Shown: positions 8,903 through 18,076, counted from the first letter of the stretch. The stretch: 64,000 nt of DNA from Lacinutrix algicola (GCF_001418085.1 NZ_LIQH01000044.1:1-64000), one strand, 5' to 3'. The notes: generated by a model not told the origin, from the sequence alone. Program-made: numbers and translations.

Positions 8903-10157
8903 AGCAACTGGCTTTTGTTTCTTCAAAACTATTTTTTGCTATTAAATTAGGGTCAGGATAAATGAATTCTGAATTAATTCCCTCTTTTCTAATTTTATCT
9001 TTCACATAGTCAGTTAGTTTTTTGTTTATGTTATAGCATTTAGAAAATCTATAAATTACATCTTCTTTATTTCCAAATTGTTCGTTTCCAACTTGTTCTA
9101 TTGGTTTAAAAGGGTTTGAATTCCAAATAAAAACTCCTTCTTGATTTATAATATTCATACTATTATTAAGTGAAAACTGTATGTCATTTTCTTCATTAAT
9201 ATCTGAGAAATAAGTCAATGGGAACGTAATCAGTCTTTCTATTTTCGTTACGAATTTTATAAGGCTATTTTGGTGAAGCATTTTTGTTGCCATTTTTAGT
9301 CTATCTCTTCCAAAGAATTTTTCCATTTCAGTTTGTTCTATTCCTTCAGATTGTCCATTTTGGATAACATTATCTTTTACGTGTTTTTCCATTTCTGAAA
9401 TTCCTTTTTCAACGAGAGATACTAAACTAGTTGAAATTAAATCCTTTTCCTCAATGTGATAAATGCTAAAATATTTATCTATTTCTCTAGAGTCGTCTTT
9501 ATATTCATTTACATTTTCGGTGGCAAAATATAATGCGTTTTTAAAGTTGTTGCTCCAATCAACTAAAGGTGTTGGGCAACCATAGTGTTGTAAAAAACTT
9601 AAAACTGCAATATCATTCTCTGGGCTTATTCCATTATTTTTAAAGAATTTTTCTAAAATTCCACCATTTTGTTTTTTCGCATTGCTGATAGTTTTTTCTA
9701 TGAAAGTTTTATAGTCTGTACCATTTTCATATAACTTTTCATTTATCCAATATCTTTGAAGTGAACTGTAAATTCTCCATTTTGCTTCCGTTACACCACG
9801 ATAAAGAGTTGATTCCGAATTTTTATGTTCTTCGTAAATAGAATCAAAATCCTCTTTAGTGTCAATCATTACTTGTTCAAAAAAGAGAGCTTTCTGTAAA
9901 GTTGTTTCATATTCAGTCATTAGCTCAATTGAAGAATGTGGTGGTGTCCATTGTGTTCCTTCGTACGCTAAGAGAGCAGCTCTTACAACTGAACTTACTG
10001 TAGATTCATCTACTGTTCCATCTGTTCTGAATTTGACTTTTATTAAGTCTTCTAGCAAGTGATTTGACCAAATAGTTTTGACACCACCATTATTCAACCA
10101 GTCAGCGAATAGTTTGATTCTAGAATTCAAATTTGATGATGTATCAACTTCTTTCAT
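8901..10157 (-). CDS. FRG-domain protein
   Basis: 418 residues. The FRG domain spans about 110-220: STLYRGVTEAKWRIYSSLQR, then FLQHYGCPTPLVDWSNNFKNALYFATE, the family core with its Arg-Gly and the QHYG...LDW-type block. FRG proteins occur in phage-defence and toxin contexts; their biochemical role is unsettled. The N-terminal 100 residues and the C-terminal 200 are not recognised. The stop codon TAA is formed by bases of the attC-like core, so the last residues KASC are written by the junction. Single-gene cassette. Confidence 0.82.
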   Translation of the reverse strand: MKEVDTSSNLNSRIKLFADWLNNGGVKTIWSNHLLEDLIKVKFRTDGTVDESTVSSVVRAALLAYEGTQWTPPHSSIELMTEYETTLQKALFFEQVMIDTKEDFDSIYEEHKNSESTLYRGVTEAKWRIYSSLQRYWINEKLYENGTDYKTFIEKTISNAKKQNGGILEKFFKNNGISPENDIAVLSFLQHYGCPTPLVDWSNNFKNALYFATENVNEYKDDSREIDKYFSIYHIEEKDLISTSLVSLVEKGISEMEKHVKDNVIQNGQSEGIEQTEMEKFFGRDRLKMATKMLHQNSLIKFVTKIERLITFPLTYFSDINEENDIQFSLNNSMNIINQEGVFIWNSNPFKPIEQVGNEQFGNKEDVIYRFSKCYNINKKLTDYVKDKIRKEGINSEFIYPDPNLIAKNSFEETKASC

Positions 10158-10182
10158 TTAGTTCGGATTTTAGCTTGTTGCT

Positions 10183-10307
10183 AACGGTTAGGTATAAGGA
10201 TTGTGCGCTTTTGCTTGCTGGGATTTTCCGAAGGAAAATCAGAAGCTAGCAAAAGAAGCACTTCTATTGTTTAAGTACTAAATTAAGCATAATTTTTATA
10301 CAATGTT
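10183..10307 (-). repeat. attC-like site 7 (class A2)
   Basis: GTT arm GTTGCCGTAC, partner at 10502 (9/10). Confidence 0.87.
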
Positions 10308-10501
10308 GCCGTACGTTACAGGAATTATTTTATCTGCTTAAGAGTTGCGTAATGCTTGGTAAATCCGTTTAACAAAGATTGCGTGGGAGTGAGGTCAGTC
10401 GTACGCAAAGATTGCGCAATTAATGTATCGGAAACCGTTATTACTTTAATCGACTTTTGAGTGAATTACCGTTTTTTTGAGCCGAGTGAGCAATGGACGG
10501 C
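10308..10501. other. Gene-free cassette, family 1 (copy 3)
   Basis: Same ~195-bp sequence as at 8267, with one extra T in the T-run before GAGCCGAGTGAG. Confidence 0.8.
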
Positions 10502-10626
10502 AACGTTGATGTATAAGAATAGTTGCGGGTTTGTATGCGAGGATTTTCCGAAGGAAAATCAGACGTTACAAACACGCAACGACCTTTTGATTAAGCACCA
10601 AACCGCAATTATTTTTATACGGTGTT
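10502..10626 (-). repeat. attC-like site 8 (class A1)
   Basis: GTT arm GTTGTAATGC, but the far end of the cassette (12350) reads GTTGCCGTCC, only 6/10. The cassette contains IS copy 2 and appears recombinant. Confidence 0.85.
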
Positions 10627-10634
10627 GTAATGCG

Positions 10635-11018
10635 TTATTTTTTCTTTAATTCCACTTTATTTATCCAAAAAACTCCACAATCGTAAAACTCCAAAATTCC
10701 ATTTTCAACCTTTGCTTTAGTTTTATCAAAGTCTAACTTGTAGGTTTCGTCAATATCAATTTCTTTATTTACTTGAAAGATAATAATTTTATTTTCCGTT
10801 GCCCATTTTCCTTTTGCTTTATCGTCATCAGTATAACAGATTTGGTCTTGGTAAAAATGAAATACAAATGTTCCGTCTGAATTTAATGCAAGTTCATAGT
10901 TAATTACAATTCCATCTTCCTATTCAGTTTTATTTTCATAATTCCCAGAATATTTTTCGGACTGCGAGTAAGTACTCAATCCGAAAAACATAAATATAAT
11001 TATCTGAATGTTTCTCAT
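10635..11018 (-). pseudogene. Exported cassette protein with one in-frame stop
   Basis: Reads MRNIQIIIFMFFGLSTYSQS (signal peptide), continues in one frame to FYDCGVFWINKVELKKK, and is interrupted only by a TAG at codon 33 (10920-10922). About 127 codons in total. The rest looks like a small secreted beta-sheet protein. It is either a recent point-mutation pseudogene or a sequencing difference. IS copy 2 lies just upstream of its start. Confidence 0.75.
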
Positions 11019-11076
11019 TTAATCTCTATGTTTTTTAATGTCTTGTCCTGAAATATGGCTACAGGTTAAAATTGAA

Positions 11077-11892
11077 TTAAGCTGATAATTTATATACCAT
11101 ATTAGGTGTTTTATAATCTAAAGATAAATGTAATCTTACTTCATTGTATAAATTAATCGCATTTTTTGCAGCTCTCTTAGCGTGACTCACGTTATCAAAG
11201 GTCTGGTCTAAATAAAATTCATCTTTTAAAATTCCATTTACACGTTCTGCCATTGCATTTTCGTAACAATGATTTTCTTCGGTCATACTAATATCTATCT
11301 TTTTTCTTTTGAGTATTTGTGTGTATACATTGCTACAATACTGTATTCCTCTGTCCGAATGATGAATAAGTTGTTTAATGCTTTTAGCTTGATAAATGGC
11401 CTTATTTAGCGCTCTCACACATCCTTTAAGTTCCAAGCTATCACTAATATCATAACCAACTATTTTCCTGGAATGCATATCTGTTATTAAAGCCAGGTAG
11501 CAAAAACCCTTTATGGTTCTAATGTATGTGATATCAGATACCCAAACTTGGTTAGCTCTAGTAACTTCTAAGTCTTTTATGATGTTATTATATTTATAAA
11601 AACGATGATAAGAGTTCGTAGTTCTAGCACTGGTTTTCCTTCTAAGTGTCAGCATTTGATTTTTTCTAAGCACATTAAATAAAGTATCTCTACCAACTTT
11701 AATATTGGCTTTATTAAAATCTGCATTTAATGATTTTACAAGTTTTCTCACGCCTTCTCTAGGAAGGGATTTGCGTCTTTTTCTAACGATATTAATAATC
11801 TGTAGTTCTAGGTTTAAACGCTTATCAGCTCTGTTTTTATGCTTGTAATAAGCATTACGTTTAAGTCCAAAACAATGGGTTATAGTTGTCAA
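11077..11892 (-). CDS. IS3-family transposase orfB (DDE domain)
   Basis: 271 residues, intact reference copy. HTH_21-like N-terminus (MTTITHCFGLKRNAYYKH), then the catalytic core with the first Asp in VWVSDITYIRT, the second in HSDRGIQYCS and the Glu in CYENAMAERVNGILKDEF, the D-D-35-E layout of IS3-type elements (IS150-like). It has no good start of its own: the orfA frame ends at an A9 run (11948-11956 on the plus strand as T9). A minus-one slip there reads through AKYKALSKAKKISKGFATL into this ORF, giving the usual OrfAB fusion. Confidence 0.93.
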   Translation of the reverse strand: MTTITHCFGLKRNAYYKHKNRADKRLNLELQIINIVRKRRKSLPREGVRKLVKSLNADFNKANIKVGRDTLFNVLRKNQMLTLRRKTSARTTNSYHRFYKYNNIIKDLEVTRANQVWVSDITYIRTIKGFCYLALITDMHSRKIVGYDISDSLELKGCVRALNKAIYQAKSIKQLIHHSDRGIQYCSNVYTQILKRKKIDISMTEENHCYENAMAERVNGILKDEFYLDQTFDNVSHAKRAAKNAINLYNEVRLHLSLDYKTPNMVYKLSA

Positions 11893-11927
11893 AGTAGCAA
11901 ATCCCTTAGATATCTTTTTGGCTTTAC

Positions 11928-12299
11928 TTAAGGCTTTATACTTAGCTTTTTTTTTAGTTCATTAACTGATTTATAGCCAAGATCTTCAGCAGCTACTTCC
12001 AGATAACAATCCTGGACCATAGCATCGAGATCCTTTTTAAGTAGTAGTTTTTTAAGTTGTTCAACCTCTTTTTGAAGTGCTTTAATTCTAGATATTTCGT
12101 CTTTTGTTTCCACTTTTACTCTGGTGTTCATTAAGTCTTTACGATTATACTTTTTAATCCACACATTTACTGTTGTAGGTGCAATAGAGTAGAGTTTACA
12201 AAGTTCACTCTTTGTGTGTTTTCCGATTGTAAGTTCGGCTAAGATTTTTAATTTAAAAGGTTCACTGTAACGTCTAATTACTTTGTCATTTCTATACAT
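11928..12299 (-). CDS. IS3-family orfA
   Basis: 123 residues, intact reference copy. Helix-turn-helix at about 25-55 (ILAELTIGKHTKSELCKLYS), then a leucine-zipper-like coiled coil at 70-100 that usually mediates multimerisation. Ends VNELKKKLSIKP over an A9 slippery run that allows a minus-one frameshift into orfB. Confidence 0.93.
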   Translation of the reverse strand: MYRNDKVIRRYSEPFKLKILAELTIGKHTKSELCKLYSIAPTTVNVWIKKYNRKDLMNTRVKVETKDEISRIKALQKEVEQLKKLLLKKDLDAMVQDCYLEVAAEDLGYKSVNELKKKLSIKP

Positions 12300-12349
12300 A
12301 ATGTTTAAAATTATGTAGCCTTATTTCAGGACGGGTCACAATGGACGGC

Positions 12350-12473
12350 AACGTTTATGTATAAGAATAGTTGCGGGTTTGTATGCGAGGATTTTCCGCA
12401 GGAAAATCAGACGTTACAAACACGCAACGACCTTTGATTAAGCACTAAACCGCAATTATTTTTATACGGTGTT
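12350..12473 (-). repeat. attC-like site 9 (class A1)
   Basis: Good reference copy: GTTGCG-type stem, centre GATTTTCC/GGAAAATC, TTATAC box, GTT. GTT arm GTTGTAAGCA pairs 10/10 with 13026. Confidence 0.9.
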
Positions 12474-12488
12474 GTAAGCAGTATTTTA

Positions 12489-13016
12489 TCAGAAGTTAAT
12501 TTCATCTCTTTTACAATACCAATTTGGGTCGCAACCTGTTGTCATACATCCACCAGATTTATATTCTTTTTCTTTTTTCTCTTCTCCTTTTTTTGTTCTT
12601 TGGATTATAAGTCCATAAGAAATCGGAATAACTTTGTCTTCTTTTTTACATACTGGACAAGTTTTGATTTCTTTTGACTGGTCATATTTACAAGACAATG
12701 AGTATGGGATTTTTAATTCTACCGTGTCATCTGGTTTTAAAAATCCGATAATTATTGTATTCCGCAAATATGAGTGAGGTTCAGTTCTAATTCGGATTGA
12801 ATCAGATTCAAGATTACGAAATGAGAAATTCAGATTTTTGTCAAGAACTGTGCTTTTTTCAATTCCGCTTATCTCAAGAATTACTTTAGTGTTTTCAGCA
12901 ATCAATTCGGCTTCTTTAGGAATTTCCGCAATTATTTTTCCGTTAATAACTCCGTTTTGAGCAATACAGAATGAAATTCCTAAGAAGATTAATATTATGC
13001 TGAATGTTTCTCTCAT
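12489..13016 (-). CDS. Exported protein with cysteine clusters
   Basis: 175 residues from MRETFSIILIFLGISFCIAQ, a signal peptide; a longer start at 13064 would begin inside the attC-like site and is rejected. The middle reads like a small carboxypeptidase-regulatory beta-sandwich (VINGKIIAEIP to LKIPYSL). The C-terminus carries CPVC and later GGCMTTGCDPNWYC, a possible metal or disulfide cluster. Function unknown. Single-gene cassette. Confidence 0.75.
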   Translation of the reverse strand: MRETFSIILIFLGISFCIAQNGVINGKIIAEIPKEAELIAENTKVILEISGIEKSTVLDKNLNFSFRNLESDSIRIRTEPHSYLRNTIIIGFLKPDDTVELKIPYSLSCKYDQSKEIKTCPVCKKEDKVIPISYGLIIQRTKKGEEKKEKEYKSGGCMTTGCDPNWYCKRDEINF

Positions 13017-13025
13017 ATTGCTTAC

Positions 13026-13147
13026 AACGTTTAGTATAAGGAACGTAGGGCAGTTGATATGCACTCCGTTTCGGTTTGGCGGACTTTGTAAATAAACACA
13101 GAACTTTGGAGTTTACACAAAAGCCCTATGTTTTTTTATACATTGTT
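13026..13147 (-). repeat. attC-like site 10 (class C, short)
   Basis: Starts AACGTTTAGTATAAGG and ends CCTATG-T-run-ATACATTGTT. GTT arm GTTAGCAATA pairs 10/10 with 14322. Confidence 0.82.
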
Positions 13148-13184
13148 AGCAATAGTTTTTTTATTTTTTCTAGAAATTAAAAAA

Positions 13185-13215
13185 ATAATCCTTTCATTTT
13201 TCATGAGAGGATTAT
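13185..13215 (-). terminator. Hairpin after the CrtC/AttH-like gene
   Basis: ATAATCCTTTCA pairs with TGAGAGGATTAT around a short loop, followed on the minus strand by T-rich sequence. It is one of the few cassette genes with its own terminator. Confidence 0.7.
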
Positions 13216-13247
13216 GATAGTAATTGTTTCATTATAATAATCTACTT

Positions 13248-14219
13248 CTATTGATTTAAATAGACTATTTCATGTAAACCATCTGTATGATACGTTTTGG
13301 TAACACCATTTCTAGTTACAATTAGTTTTTCTTTTGCAAGGTATCTATAAGCGTCTTCACCTTTATCTATTTTAGATTTTTCGATCATTACAATCTTTTC
13401 CAGTTTGATATTTGCTATAAAACTGAAATCACCTTTTGATCCTTTTAATGTAAAGTCTTTGGCAAAGGTATATCCCATTGTTTCTTCTGTCATAGTCTCA
13501 TGTATAACACCTTCTACTTTACATGCATTGGGTCCTTCAGGTGCATCAATAGGTGACATTAATAAACTGTTTTCGTCTGTAACAACTGCTCCTGATGTAG
13601 CGATATCGCCATTTAAACCTATCATCATTGAATAATCAACTGAGATGTCTTCAGTATGGATTTTTCCCCAATACCAATTTTTAAATACACCTGCTAATCT
13701 TTTATCTCCCCAGTTATGGTCATGATATCCAATACCTTTAACTTTAATCGCTTTTCCTCCTTTATATAGCTCTCCTTCTATTGGTCCAGATGGAACAGCT
13801 ACTGTCCAATGCATTGGCACTGGATATCCTTCTGTTGTAAATGGATGATTCTTTTTCTTTAATTTTAATTTAGCACCATACCCATCAATCATAGTATAAA
13901 GCTCATAATGATCGCCACAATCTTTACAATACTCTTTACCAAGTGTAACATCACACTTTTCATAACTAGTGGTCACATCCTCCTCTTTATATAGTTTTAT
14001 CTTACTAATTTCTGGTTGTCCGTGTGGATATATATTTAATCTAACAGACGGTTGTCTTGGGTTTAACCTAGTATCGTTAAGAGAATACATTACTACAAAG
14101 TGATCTCCGTTATCAAAATGTGCATCAAAGTACCACCAATCAAAATGTTCTTCTCTGTTTGTTACAGGGAAATCAATATGTGTTGCGTCTGCTTTTGTGT
14201 AATCAATTTTTTTTTCCAT
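13248..14219 (-). CDS. CrtC/AttH-like (lipocalin-like) protein
   Basis: 323 residues, no signal peptide. Features of the CrtC/AttH (carotenoid hydratase-like) double-lipocalin family are visible: HFDWWYFDAHFDNGDHFVVMY near the N-terminus, PMHWTVAVPSGPIEGEL, and GYHDHNWGDKRLAGVFKNWYWGKIHT in the middle. The family includes hydratases of carotenoids and related isoprenoids; the substrate here is unknown. It has its own terminator and an unusually long (about 100 bp) untranslated part on each side, so it may carry its own promoter. Single-gene cassette. Confidence 0.75.
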   Translation of the reverse strand: MEKKIDYTKADATHIDFPVTNREEHFDWWYFDAHFDNGDHFVVMYSLNDTRLNPRQPSVRLNIYPHGQPEISKIKLYKEEDVTTSYEKCDVTLGKEYCKDCGDHYELYTMIDGYGAKLKLKKKNHPFTTEGYPVPMHWTVAVPSGPIEGELYKGGKAIKVKGIGYHDHNWGDKRLAGVFKNWYWGKIHTEDISVDYSMMIGLNGDIATSGAVVTDENSLLMSPIDAPEGPNACKVEGVIHETMTEETMGYTFAKDFTLKGSKGDFSFIANIKLEKIVMIEKSKIDKGEDAYRYLAKEKLIVTRNGVTKTYHTDGLHEIVYLNQ

Positions 14220-14321
14220 AATATTTAACTTTTAAATGGTTGTTAATAATTTCATATTATTCAAGAGGTTAATTTTTGTACTAAGCTTTTGAGTAGAGCA
14301 AGTGTTGTTCTAATTATTGCT

Positions 14322-14447
14322 AACGTTTGTATGTAAGATTAGTTGCGTGTTTTAAGTAGTGAATTTAGTAAATAAAACACTAACCAAGAAAGTCTGAAAA
14401 GACTTTCGTAAGTTGGCTAAAACCAGCAATTAATTTTACACGGTGTT
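14322..14447 (-). repeat. attC-like site 11 (class B)
   Basis: GTT arm GTTAGCTGTA pairs 10/10 with 15353. Supplies the stop codon of the gene to its right. Confidence 0.88.
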
Positions 14448-15317
14448 AGCTGTAGTTATCTTTTTTCCTTCCTTTATTAAATGAATATATCATTCCAATA
14501 AATAGTAAAATTAAAGGAATAAGTATAACTATAATTTCAAGAGTTCCAGTTCCATTTATTCTGGAAACTCCTATTATTTCTCTAAATCCAGCGATTGCAA
14601 TTAAATATCCTGCAATACTTATTAGTTCCTCTACAGTATTAAACCCATTAGGTGTTTTAATAAATCCATAGAGTAATAAAGAAGTTAAAAATAAGAAAAT
14701 AATGGAACTAATAACAATTGTTGCTTTCTCTGTAGTTGAACGTGTTAAAATGATATTTCGTTTATTCCCTTTTTCAAATGTTAGTAATCTTCCTGGAATC
14801 CTTTTTTGAACTTTTAAATTAAATTCAGAATATTTATTATTAATAAAAAGAGAAATATTGTGTCTTATTTGAAAATCATCAAAAGGAAACCCATTTATCG
14901 TTGGTGCAACAGGTATTGTAAAAGTATTTGATTCAAATCCTGAATTCATATATCCATAATCTTGTTTGTTTACATTATCCTTAAACGTAGATTTGAAAAT
15001 TATTCCGCTTGGATTGTAGTAATAACTATCTGAATATATTGCTACTAAATTTATAGAATCACTCTCACTTTTTTTAAATATAGAACTGTGATTATAAGTT
15101 ACAGCTAATGTTGCCTCAACCGAATTTTCCTCAACTAAATATTTTTAATGATTAAAGTTATATTTGGCTTTTCATTATAAATTTTTGATGAAATGTCTTT
15201 TGTTTGAATTAATCTACCATATAAATCATCATTTATAATATTGACAAACGCGATTATTGAGACGAAAACAATAATTGTTCCTATAAATATCTTTAAAGCT
15301 GTTTTTATTTTGTTCAA
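14446..15317 (-). pseudogene. Membrane protein gene with a frameshift
   Basis: Two pieces of one protein. Piece one (15135-15317) gives a 60-residue N-terminus with a membrane helix (ALKIFIGTIIVFVSIIAFVNII) and ends ITLIIKNI. From about 15133 the next frame continues without a stop as LVEENSVEATLAVTYNHS through to the 167-residue ORF at 14446-14949, which has three C-terminal membrane helices. A single indel near 15133 explains the break. The stop TAA lies in the attC-like core. Function unknown. Confidence 0.7.
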
Positions 15318-15352
15318 TTTATTTAAGTTCAGATTGGTTTTTAATTACAGCT

Positions 15353-15477
15353 AACGGTTTTGTGTATGGAAAGTTGCGTTTTTGTGAGCGAGGATTTTCC
15401 GAAGGAAAATCAGACGTAACAAAAGTGCAACGACCATTATTTAAGCACTAATGTAGCAATTTTTTATACACGTTGTT
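15353..15477 (-). repeat. attC-like site 12 (class A1)
   Basis: Ends TACACGTTGTT. GTT arm GTTGTATGTA pairs 10/10 with 16329. Confidence 0.87.
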
Positions 15478-16302
15478 GTATGTAGTTATATATTTCCATA
15501 TCATAATTGTATCGTTTTCAATGTCGTTAATTATAATTTTTTCAAGATTTCCCGAACTATTATATTCGTAAATATATTCTACAGAATTTATTAAACTATC
15601 TTTTATTTTCTTAAAAGTTTTTTTAGATTTGACATCTTCGTTGATACTATAATCATAAACATCTAACATAAATGGTTCTTTATATTCATGAGTTGATTCC
15701 GTAATCTTTCTGTTAAGATATTTCATTCTGCTTTTCTCAATAGTATCATTGTCGATAATTCGATATTTGAATTCAGTTTTTTCGTTATCGTTATATTTTA
15801 CAAAGCTCAAAGAACCAATAGAATCAGATAAAGAAGTAATTGATAGCGTTTCTTTTTTGCCTTCACTATCGTAAGAATAATTATATTTCATGAAAATTGT
15901 ATCACTTTTTTCAGATTCAATATTTATCATTTGAGCCTTATCAATTACTTTGTCTTTATTCACAAACGTTTGGTATTCTGTTCTCCAATCACTAAACCCA
16001 AAATCAGTTGCTTGATAAAACAAATCCTCATTACTTCTAAAATATGACTGTTTTGAAGTACCATATTTATTTCTATATTCTTTTAACTTATAAAGCACAA
16101 TATCATTTTTACCCATTTTGATTTTCTCAATCGAAAGAGTGTCAATTATATTTTCGTTTTCGTCTACAGAAACTTGAAATATTGTTTTGCTAAAATTCAG
16201 TTTGTCGATTTTATCAATAATTTGTTTGTTATCAATTAATAGACCAGATTGACAAGATTGAAGTATTATAAGAAAGAACAATAAAGCATGATTTTTCTTC
16301 AT
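15448..16302 (-). CDS. Cassette lipoprotein of unknown function
   Basis: 284 residues starting MKKNHALLFFLIILQSCQSG, with a lipobox LQSC, so probably a lipid-anchored protein. The body is a series of short beta-strand segments rich in Tyr, Asn and Asp (for example KYNYSYDSEGKKETLSITS and YIYEYNSSGNLEKIIIND) that recall YD/RHS-like repeats. The ORF does not stop before the junction: it runs about 30 nt into the attC-like site, which encodes the tail NNVYKKLLH. Single-gene cassette. Confidence 0.75.
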   Translation of the reverse strand: MKKNHALLFFLIILQSCQSGLLIDNKQIIDKIDKLNFSKTIFQVSVDENENIIDTLSIEKIKMGKNDIVLYKLKEYRNKYGTSKQSYFRSNEDLFYQATDFGFSDWRTEYQTFVNKDKVIDKAQMINIESEKSDTIFMKYNYSYDSEGKKETLSITSLSDSIGSLSFVKYNDNEKTEFKYRIIDNDTIEKSRMKYLNRKITESTHEYKEPFMLDVYDYSINEDVKSKKTFKKIKDSLINSVEYIYEYNSSGNLEKIIINDIENDTIMIWKYITTYNNVYKKLLH

Positions 16303-16328
16303 AGGTTGATTCTGGGTTAATTACATAC

Positions 16329-16453
16329 AACGGTTAGGTATAAGGATTGTGCGCTTTTGCTTGCTGGGATTTTCCGCAGGAAAATCAGAAGCTAGCAAAA
16401 GAAGCGCTTCCATTGTTTAGGTACTAAATTAAGCATTATTTTTATACAATGTT
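16329..16453 (-). repeat. attC-like site 13 (class A2)
   Basis: GTT arm GTTGCCGTAC, partner at 16648 (9/10). Confidence 0.87.
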
Positions 16454-16647
16454 GCCGTACGTTACAGGAATTATTTTATCTACTTAAGAGTTGCGCAAAG
16501 CTTAGTAAATCCGTTTAACAAAGATTGCGTGTGAGTGAGGTCAGTCGTACGCAAAGATTGCGCAATTAATGGATCGGAAACCGTTATTTACTTTAATCGA
16601 CTTTTGAGTGAATTACCGTTTTTTGAGCCGAGTAAGCAATGGACGGC
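16454..16647. other. Gene-free cassette, family 1 (copy 4)
   Basis: Subvariant with ATCTACTTAAGAG and GAGTAAGCAATGG, shared with the copies at 17758, 40039 and 41943. A plus-strand ORF across it is a shadow. Confidence 0.8.
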
Positions 16648-16773
16648 AACGTTGTTGTATATGGTTTGTTGCGTGTTTCAAGCAACTAATTTAATAAATA
16701 ATTACCGACCAAGAAAGTCCGCGAGGACTTTCGTAAGTAGGCGAGAAGCAAGCAATAAATTATATACGGTGTT
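16648..16773 (-). repeat. attC-like site 14 (class B)
   Basis: GTT arm GTTGGCAACT pairs 9/10 with 17633, so the two genes that follow form one cassette. Confidence 0.87.
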
Positions 16774-16786
16774 GGCAACTGGCTTT

Positions 16787-17029
16787 TCATTTAATGTTTT
16801 CTCTATTCTTCAAAATGGACTTGACATTCCTATATCCAGTTTTCCATTTTTCAGTTTGTTTAAAGTAAACCTTAGACTCGTCAGTTAAATCTGGATTTTC
16901 AGTTAAGTCAGACAATTCAAATGATTCTTCACATTTATGAAGTCTTTTCAAATAACCCAATAGTTCCTTTGTTCTCTTTTTTTCCATTTCTGGAATTGAA
17001 AGAACAATAGGTTTTGATTTTTTTGACAT
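16787..17029 (-). CDS. Small charged cassette protein
   Basis: 80 residues, MSKKSKPIVLSIPEMEKKRTKELLGYLKRL, highly charged and helical, not recognised. It is the distal gene of a two-gene cassette; a short AACGTT scar separates it from the upstream gene. Confidence 0.65.
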   Translation of the reverse strand: MSKKSKPIVLSIPEMEKKRTKELLGYLKRLHKCEESFELSDLTENPDLTDESKVYFKQTEKWKTGYRNVKSILKNRENIK

Positions 17030-17058
17030 TTCAGATTTTCATTTATAGATGACTGCCG

Positions 17059-17064
17059 AACGTT
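17059..17064 (-). other. AACGTT: possible collapsed attC-like site
   Basis: Between the two genes of this cassette the sequence reads GACTGCCG-AAC-GTT-ATTGGCAATTGG. It looks like the outer AAC and GTT of a site joined with the whole interior missing, followed by the usual start of a cassette left end. Neither half pairs well with the true cassette ends, so this is only a suggestion. Confidence 0.35.
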
Positions 17065-17079
17065 ATTGGCAATTGGTTT

Positions 17080-17601
17080 TTATTCAACAATATCGTATCC
17101 AATTTCTTTAATTCCTAAAAAACCTTGTTTAGATTTTCGTTCAGTTAGTATTCCACTTTCTCCTAATTCGCTTAATATTTTTTTCAATACTTTAATTCTC
17201 GGTTTTTGACTTAGCAACCAAGTTTGGTCAGAAACAGGTGCTCCATTCAATTTCATTAAATTTATTGGCGTAATAACTATTCTTTTGTCAGATTTTTTAA
17301 GAGCGTTTATTAATTTCGATACTAATTCTGTGGCTAGTTCTTTATGGTCAATTCTGGAAACATTAGGATATTTTTCCCAATCAGGAATACTTTTCAGTTC
17401 TTGAGTTTTTAAATCGGCTCTGTTTTCGAAATTCAATAATCCTTTCAATAATTTTTCGTCTTCAATATAAAACACTTCTGGACAAGGTTCTTTTGGAATC
17501 GCTCCAGCAACAATTAATTGACCTAATCTAAAATCAGGATTAGCTTTCCAAATTCGTTCAAGTTCATTTAATATTTTCGGTATTCGATTCTTATCTCTCA
17601 A
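17080..17601 (-). CDS. Conserved hypothetical cassette protein
   Basis: 173 residues. The N-terminal 50 residues (RIPKILNELERIWKANPDFRLGQLIVAGAI) match the style of short conserved bacterial proteins of unknown function that begin with an RIP...LGQLI block. The C-terminal part (NAPVSDQTWLL-like, LKKILSELGESGILTERKS) may be a winged-helix. The start is TTG (TTG AGA GAT), a start type seen in several genes of this array. First gene of a two-gene cassette. Confidence 0.65.
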   Translation of the reverse strand: MRDKNRIPKILNELERIWKANPDFRLGQLIVAGAIPKEPCPEVFYIEDEKLLKGLLNFENRADLKTQELKSIPDWEKYPNVSRIDHKELATELVSKLINALKKSDKRIVITPINLMKLNGAPVSDQTWLLSQKPRIKVLKKILSELGESGILTERKSKQGFLGIKEIGYDIVE

Positions 17602-17632
17602 TTTCGTATTCGTGGTTTTTTAGCTTGTTGCC

Positions 17633-17757
17633 AACGGTTAGGTATAAGGATTGTGCGCTTTTGCTTGCTGGGATTTTCCGCAGGAAAATCAGAAGCTAGC
17701 AAAAGAAGCGCTTCCATTGTTTAGGTACTAAATTAAGCATTATTTTTATACAATGTT
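17633..17757 (-). repeat. attC-like site 15 (class A2)
   Basis: GTT arm GTTGCCGTAC, partner at 17952 (9/10). Almost identical to site 13. Confidence 0.87.
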
Positions 17758-17951
17758 GCCGTACGTTACAGGAATTATTTTATCTACTTAAGAGTTGCGC
17801 AAAGCTTAGTAAATCCGTTTAACAAAGATTGCGTGTGAGTGAGGTCAGTCGTACGCAAAGATTGCGCAATTAATGGATCGGAAACCGTTATTTACTTTAA
17901 TCGACTTTTGAGTGAATTACCGTTTTTTGAGCCGAGTAAGCAATGGACGGC
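17758..17951. other. Gene-free cassette, family 1 (copy 5)
   Basis: Same subvariant as at 16454. Confidence 0.8.
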
Positions 17952-18076
17952 AACGTTTATGTATAAGGATAGTGCGTTTTTGTTTGCTGGGATTTTCCGA
18001 AGGAAAATCAGAAGCTAGCAAAAGAAGCACTTCCATTGTTTAAGCCCTAAATTAAGCATTATTTTTATACAATGTT
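17952..18076 (-). repeat. attC-like site 16 (class A2)
   Basis: GTT arm GTTGCCGTAC, partner at 18352 (9/10). Confidence 0.87.

Larger units (their letters stand above)
11039..12338 (-). mobile_element. IS3-family element, copy 2
   Basis: 1300 bp, intact ends and both ORFs intact. Left flank TAA, right flank CAA, so no target duplication. Its right flank is the end of a family-1 gene-free cassette while its left flank belongs to a different cassette, which indicates recombination between IS copies after insertion. 11 nt to the AAC at 12350. Confidence 0.95.

Noticed and set aside
13017-13064. Longer starts that begin inside attC-like sites (genes ending at 13064, 19344, 37193, 41500, 47079, 55944, 57992)
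   Set aside because: They add residues encoded by the recombination site in front of clear signal peptides or normal starts.
16535-16888. Plus-strand ORFs beginning MRSVVRKDCAI or similar (16535, 19898, 21146, 40120, 41699, 42024)
   Set aside because: They run across gene-free cassette family 1 and the neighbouring site and recur only because the DNA is repeated; composition and frame usage do not look like protein.
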